From contig JAEZFE010000003.1 of NCBI GenBank assembly GCA_023437865.1, forward strand, positions 1 to 14,127: DNA of 14,127 nt, written 5' to 3'. Of this stretch, positions 13,792 through 14,127 are shown one piece after another. The translations under genes and the position numbers were made by a program. The notes beneath the pieces are model-generated. The model ran no database searches, was not told where the DNA came from, and saw only the letters and a program-made list of their open reading frames with translations. The number at the start of each line of letters is the position of its first letter. Within the stretch, counting starts at the first letter, position 1. Origin of the DNA: Pseudomonadota bacterium (GTDB taxonomy: Bacteria > Pseudomonadota > Alphaproteobacteria > Rhodospirillales > Magnetospirillaceae).

Positions 13792-14127
13792 CTACTCTGC
13801 CGCCGCCATCAGGCCGAACAGCGCCTCGTGCGCCTCGGCGTGCAGGCCCTTTCGCCGGCGCAGTTTGAGGTCGCGCTTGGCCCCGATGTCGAAATCATCA
13901 CCGGGCACCGGCAGCACCGACCGGCCCAGACAGGCATCCAGCCGCTCTTCGGGCGAAAGGCGGCCATAGCCGGCCACGTCCCACAGCGAGCGCAGATCGT
14001 AACCAGTGGCCGTACGGCGGAACTGCCAGGTGTTGACGTCGCGGATGGGGCCGCCCATTTCGGCCAGCGGAGCGTAAAGCTGGAACAGCAGGTTATCCTC
14101 CGCCTCGACCAGCTCGCAGCCCGAACC
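13792..14127 (-). CDS. C-terminal end of an unrecognised protein
   Basis: The frame is open from the right window edge to a TAG at 13792, giving 111 residues of a protein whose start lies outside. I cannot assign a family. The visible part begins GSGCELVEAEDNLLFQLYAP, has no membrane helix, and contains WQFRRTATGYDLRSLWDVAGY in its middle. It ends in a basic patch, KRDLKLRRRKG, followed by a short alanine-rich helix. Codon usage and GC content look like the neighbours. A methionine 24 residues in (14058) is an internal residue, not a start, because the frame continues upstream without a stop and with protein-like composition. The strong terminator just after the stop makes it the last gene of its transcript, separate from msbA. 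Confidence 0.6.
   Translation of the reverse strand, partial: GSGCELVEAEDNLLFQLYAPLAEMGGPIRDVNTWQFRRTATGYDLRSLWDVAGYGRLSPEERLDACLGRSVLPVPGDDFDIGAKRDLKLRRRKGLHAEAHEALFGLMAAAE

Noticed and set aside
1..14127. CRISPR array, tRNA, rRNA, insertion sequence or phage gene
   Set aside because: No regularly spaced repeats, cloverleaf sequence, transposase or terminal inverted repeats were seen on either strand when read by eye.

Overview
The window is GC-rich, densely coded DNA that reads like the chromosome of an alphaproteobacterium, most likely Rhodospirillales and possibly Magnetospirillum-like. That placement is inferred from gene content, gene order and protein flavour; no 16S rRNA gene or other marker is present. 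All genes look native and intact except the two cut by the window edges. I see no tRNA, rRNA, CRISPR array, insertion sequence or prophage gene, and no gene-free stretch longer than 300 bases.

Layout. (1) Bases 1-3248, minus strand: trpB, trpA, accD and the start of folC. These cover the last two steps of tryptophan synthesis, the carboxyltransferase beta subunit of acetyl-CoA carboxylase, and folylpolyglutamate/dihydrofolate synthase. trpB and trpA overlap by one base. A perfect 11-bp hairpin lies between accD and folC. (2) Bases 3404-3781, plus strand: a small exported single-haem c-type cytochrome, divergent from trpB and followed by a GC-rich hairpin. (3) Bases 3935-7088, plus strand: a tightly overlapping pair encoding an HlyD-like membrane-fusion protein and a cellulose-synthase-like family 2 glycosyltransferase with a C-terminal PilZ (c-di-GMP-binding) domain. 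(4) Bases 7168-7386, plus strand: an unrecognised 72-residue protein with five cysteines. It converges, two bases away, with (5) a minus-strand FRG-domain gene at 7389-8066. (6) Bases 8099-13733, minus strand: a compact lipid A/LPS inner-core operon in the order msbA, DUF374 acyltransferase, waaA, lpxK, lpxL-type acyltransferase, with four-base or slightly longer overlaps and two GTG starts. The FRG gene follows 32 bases downstream and may be its last cistron. (7) Bases 13792-14127, minus strand: the C-terminal end of an unrecognised gene, closed by a strong intrinsic terminator just before msbA.

How the genes work together. The LPS cluster would make and flip Kdo-lipid A: LpxK adds the 4'-phosphate, WaaA adds Kdo, the LpxL-type and DUF374 proteins add secondary acyl chains, and MsbA flips the product across the inner membrane. 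The HlyD/GT2-PilZ pair looks like a minimal c-di-GMP-switched polysaccharide synthase and exporter, without BcsB, BcsC or BcsZ in view. It is organised like the BgsBA mixed-linkage beta-glucan system of Sinorhizobium but carries a true PilZ signature. This pair is the most interesting system here. The FRG gene and the small cysteine protein are the least explained.
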